64,000 nucleotides of DNA from Desmodesmus armatus. Its lineage: Eukaryota; Chlorophyta; Chlorophyceae; Sphaeropleales; Scenedesmaceae. The notes below the pieces were generated by a model. That model did not search any database. It had not been told where the DNA came from and saw only the letters and a list, made by a program, of their open reading frames with translations. The stretch covers positions 182,926 through 246,925 of the forward strand of contig VIIQ02000638.1 of the NCBI GenBank assembly GCA_007449985.2, read 5' to 3'. Positions within the stretch are counted from its first letter, which is position 1. Every line of letters begins with the position of its first letter. Made by a program: the position numbers and the translations under genes. Below, piece after piece: positions 62,401 to 64,000 of this stretch.

Positions 62401-62444
62401 CAACCTTGGACTGCACCGTCGACGCTGGGGCCCTCAGAAGCCAT
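59421..62444 (-). CDS. Coiled-coil protein with C-terminal HNH-nuclease-type domain
   Basis: Six exons: 62387-62444, 62101-62214, 61719-61898, about 60294-60705 (acceptor could be at 60714), 59971-60090 and 59421-59678; about 380 residues. Exons 1-3 encode a start MASEGPSVDG, a basic segment and a coiled coil (KIREVEQQLKG, LQQRLAALEQQ). Exon 4 encodes Gln-rich LLTEQQQ repeats and then the first half of the HNH region. The HNH region shows CMVTG, a GHI histidine, HDPSNIIIMQ, LERAFDKWQW and then a strand-rich tail (LYPPFLDDPRQQYISG, GKLKLPRLARHRA). This order fits the HNH_2-like family found in many green-algal proteins of unknown role. The reading frame changes within exon 4: the repeat and the HNH part are one base out of register with no usable intron, so an indel in the repeat is likely. 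Whether it cuts DNA is unknown. Confidence 0.8.
60506..60600 (-). repeat. 21-bp coding minisatellite encoding LLTEQQQ heptads
   Basis: Four to five near-identical 21-base units (minus strand CTGCTGACCGAGCAGCAGCAG) within exon 4 of the HNH gene. In one frame they encode LLTEQQQ, extending the upstream coiled coil. In the frame that matches the downstream HNH domain they would encode AADRAAA. Confidence 0.9.
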
Positions 62445-64000
62445 GACATCAAAGTGGCTATGAATAAAAGACTGATCACGCTCAGGATCAGCACCGTAGA
62501 CCAGACCTGGCGTCAGAGGCAAGGGATCCCTTGTTGCCCCTGGCCCAGTCTCACTGCCCAGCCGGCGGACGTGCTGGATGCCCAGGCTAAATCGACCTAT
62601 TGCACATTGATTGCTTGCAGGACGCATGCTTGAGGCCTGCCACGGCCCCAGGACGCCCAGAACTTGGAGGCAAGGCTCCTGGCAGCAGGTACGTTCTGTG
62701 CGGACAGAGAGCCTTGGTGGCGCAGCAAAGGCGACACCAGACATATTGTGTTGGTTTTGGTACCGATCACTGCCGCAAGCGGGCGATTGTGGCACGCAGC
62801 AGGCCAATTGCAGGCAACACAGCTGGGTGCTGCTGGCAAGCAGTGGGGAGGTAAACAGCTTTCCACTGGCCGTGAATACGCACAAACACGGCTGGTCAGC
62901 ACTTCTATGCAGCATGTCACGTCTGAAAGGCGTTCTGCACGGTGGCCAGCACACCTGGCCATGGTTTCCGGAAGTGTGCTGCGCAAACAAGGGGAAGTTG
63001 CATGCCTGGTGGTGGTGCATGACGACAGTAAGAACCGTCATTCGGGCAGCTATGACAAGCTTGAGTGACCAGGTCGCTGTTACATGCACCTCGCAGGTGT
63101 GTCTACACGTGGGAGAGGCGCTGGTGTGCTGCTGTGCGCAGCTGTGACAGAGGGCATTGCCTGCACACAGGTGTGCCTCGGCAGCAGTTGAGACTAGCTG
63201 CGTCTCATTGGCTTTGACGTCAGCATGTTCCTCCGCACGCACTGCCAGCACGGTGGCTCCAGCACAGCATGCGCACAGCCCCACATGCTTCTGTACCCTC
63301 CCTCAACCTGCAGGAATTGTCCTGCAGCATCCTGATAGCAGCATTGACCGCAGGCAACACCTGCAGGGCCATATCGGAGTCCCGTGTCAAATGCTGACGC
63401 TGATGGAGTACGAGGGTGACTCACTGTGCCCTTCGGGGCGTGTGCTGATCCTGTGTGTATGTCTGCAGGACAGCTAGCGCCTGCGCAGGCCTGCACCACC
63501 AGGAGATGAAGACTGTCCAGGTGTTCCTCAATGGAGTCCTCACCAACTGGCAACACTACGTGTTTTACCGACCCCCAGATGCTGCCTACATGCAGCACAC
63601 CCTCAACCAACAGCTTGGCAATACTCCTGCCTGCGGCTAGTCTGGCCCACAGACGGGCTGTCAGAGCTGCTGCTGCCAGTGAGGATCTACCTTTGTTGCC
63701 ATGCCAACGCCAGGAACCATGTCCAGAACACACCCTGGCTGCAGGTGGTGGTATGCACCCTCTTTGACTGTGGGGCTTTTGTTTGGCAGCACTTTGCACC
63801 TGATGTGCATGCCCAGCGCCACAATTGGAGGAACAGCGGACTCCCAAGGTTGCGTGTGGACATGTTTACACCACCCACCAGGTGCTAGTAGCCTCAACGC
63901 TGATGACAGGCCTCACTGATGTACTACATCAGTAATACTGCAGGTCGACCTTCTCCAGTACACCATCATGCCACCCTGAATGACCGCCAACACTCCCTGG
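62445..64000 (+). CDS. Possible partial plus-strand gene, unresolved
   Basis: Two or three stretches have plausible coding character on the plus strand. One begins with an ATG at 62959 (MVSGSVLRKQ) and ends at a good donor near 63029. One starts after an acceptor at about 63312 (IVLQHPDSSIDRRQHLQ). One covers about 63505-63620 (HHQEMKTVQVFLNGVLTNWQ, then HYVFYRPPDAAYMQ), with C/G-biased third positions like the other genes here. The exons could belong to one gene divergent from the HNH gene and running off the window. I do not recognise the family and could not link the exons with confident phases. The antisense frame at 63480-63620 is also open but has weaker codon bias. Confidence 0.3.

Noticed and set aside
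62370..63284. A 304-codon minus-strand open frame as a gene
   Set aside because: Only its end (62387-62444) is supported, as the first exon of the HNH gene with an ATG and strong donor. The upstream part is Cys/Ala-rich without a domain.

Overview
The window looks like nuclear DNA of a flagellated green alga (Chlorophyta, probably Chlamydomonadales; the CAG-rich, AGCAC-microsatellite-rich style recalls Haematococcus, but that is a guess). The genes are split by many 80-1000 bp GT-AG introns, CAG/CTG runs encode poly-Gln/Ala insertions, TGTAA poly(A)-type signals occur, and the products include plant-type enzymes (3-ketoacyl-CoA synthase, ureidoglycolate amidohydrolase) alongside a ciliary protein (CFAP65). 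Most genes below were rebuilt exon by exon. Splice phases agree at every junction except where stated.

Layout: (1) 1.2-5.3 kb, minus, 3-ketoacyl-CoA synthase; (2) 6.2-18.3 kb, minus, a CFAP65/FAP65 ciliary ASH-domain protein of about 2,100 residues; (3) 19.9-22.3 kb, minus, an hnRNP H/F-type RNA-binding protein; (4) 23.1-26.7 kb, minus, ribosomal protein uS3 with a one-base frameshift; (5) 27.0-30.0 kb, plus, an F-box-like leucine-rich-repeat protein sharing a 250-bp divergent promoter with uS3; (6) 31.1-37.6 kb, plus, a tandem pair of YeeE/YedE sulfur-transport-family genes with identical intron positions; (7) 38.8-41.4 kb, plus, a small secreted two-repeat protein of unknown family; (8) 42.4-43.8 kb, plus, a 5'-truncated LINE; (9) 44.4-48.4 kb, minus, ureidoglycolate amidohydrolase with a signal peptide and C-terminal RDEL; (10) 48.8-51.3 kb, minus, a nucleotide-sugar/triose-phosphate-translocator family transporter, divergent from (11) 51.6-58.4 kb, plus, an SMC-family ATPase with Gln/Ala-rich coiled coils; (12) 59.4-62.4 kb, minus, a coiled-coil HNH-nuclease-domain protein; (13) an uncertain plus-strand gene beginning near 62.9 kb and running to the window edge.

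The genes do not form a pathway; this is ordinary eukaryotic gene packing. The most unusual features are at the gene-structure level: duplications that copy splice-donor junctions (in uS3 and the secreted gene), GC-AG introns, a patch of apparent gene conversion between the YeeE paralogs, a long intronic hairpin, a SINE-like repeat with a GTACT tail, and an undescribed secreted repeat module.
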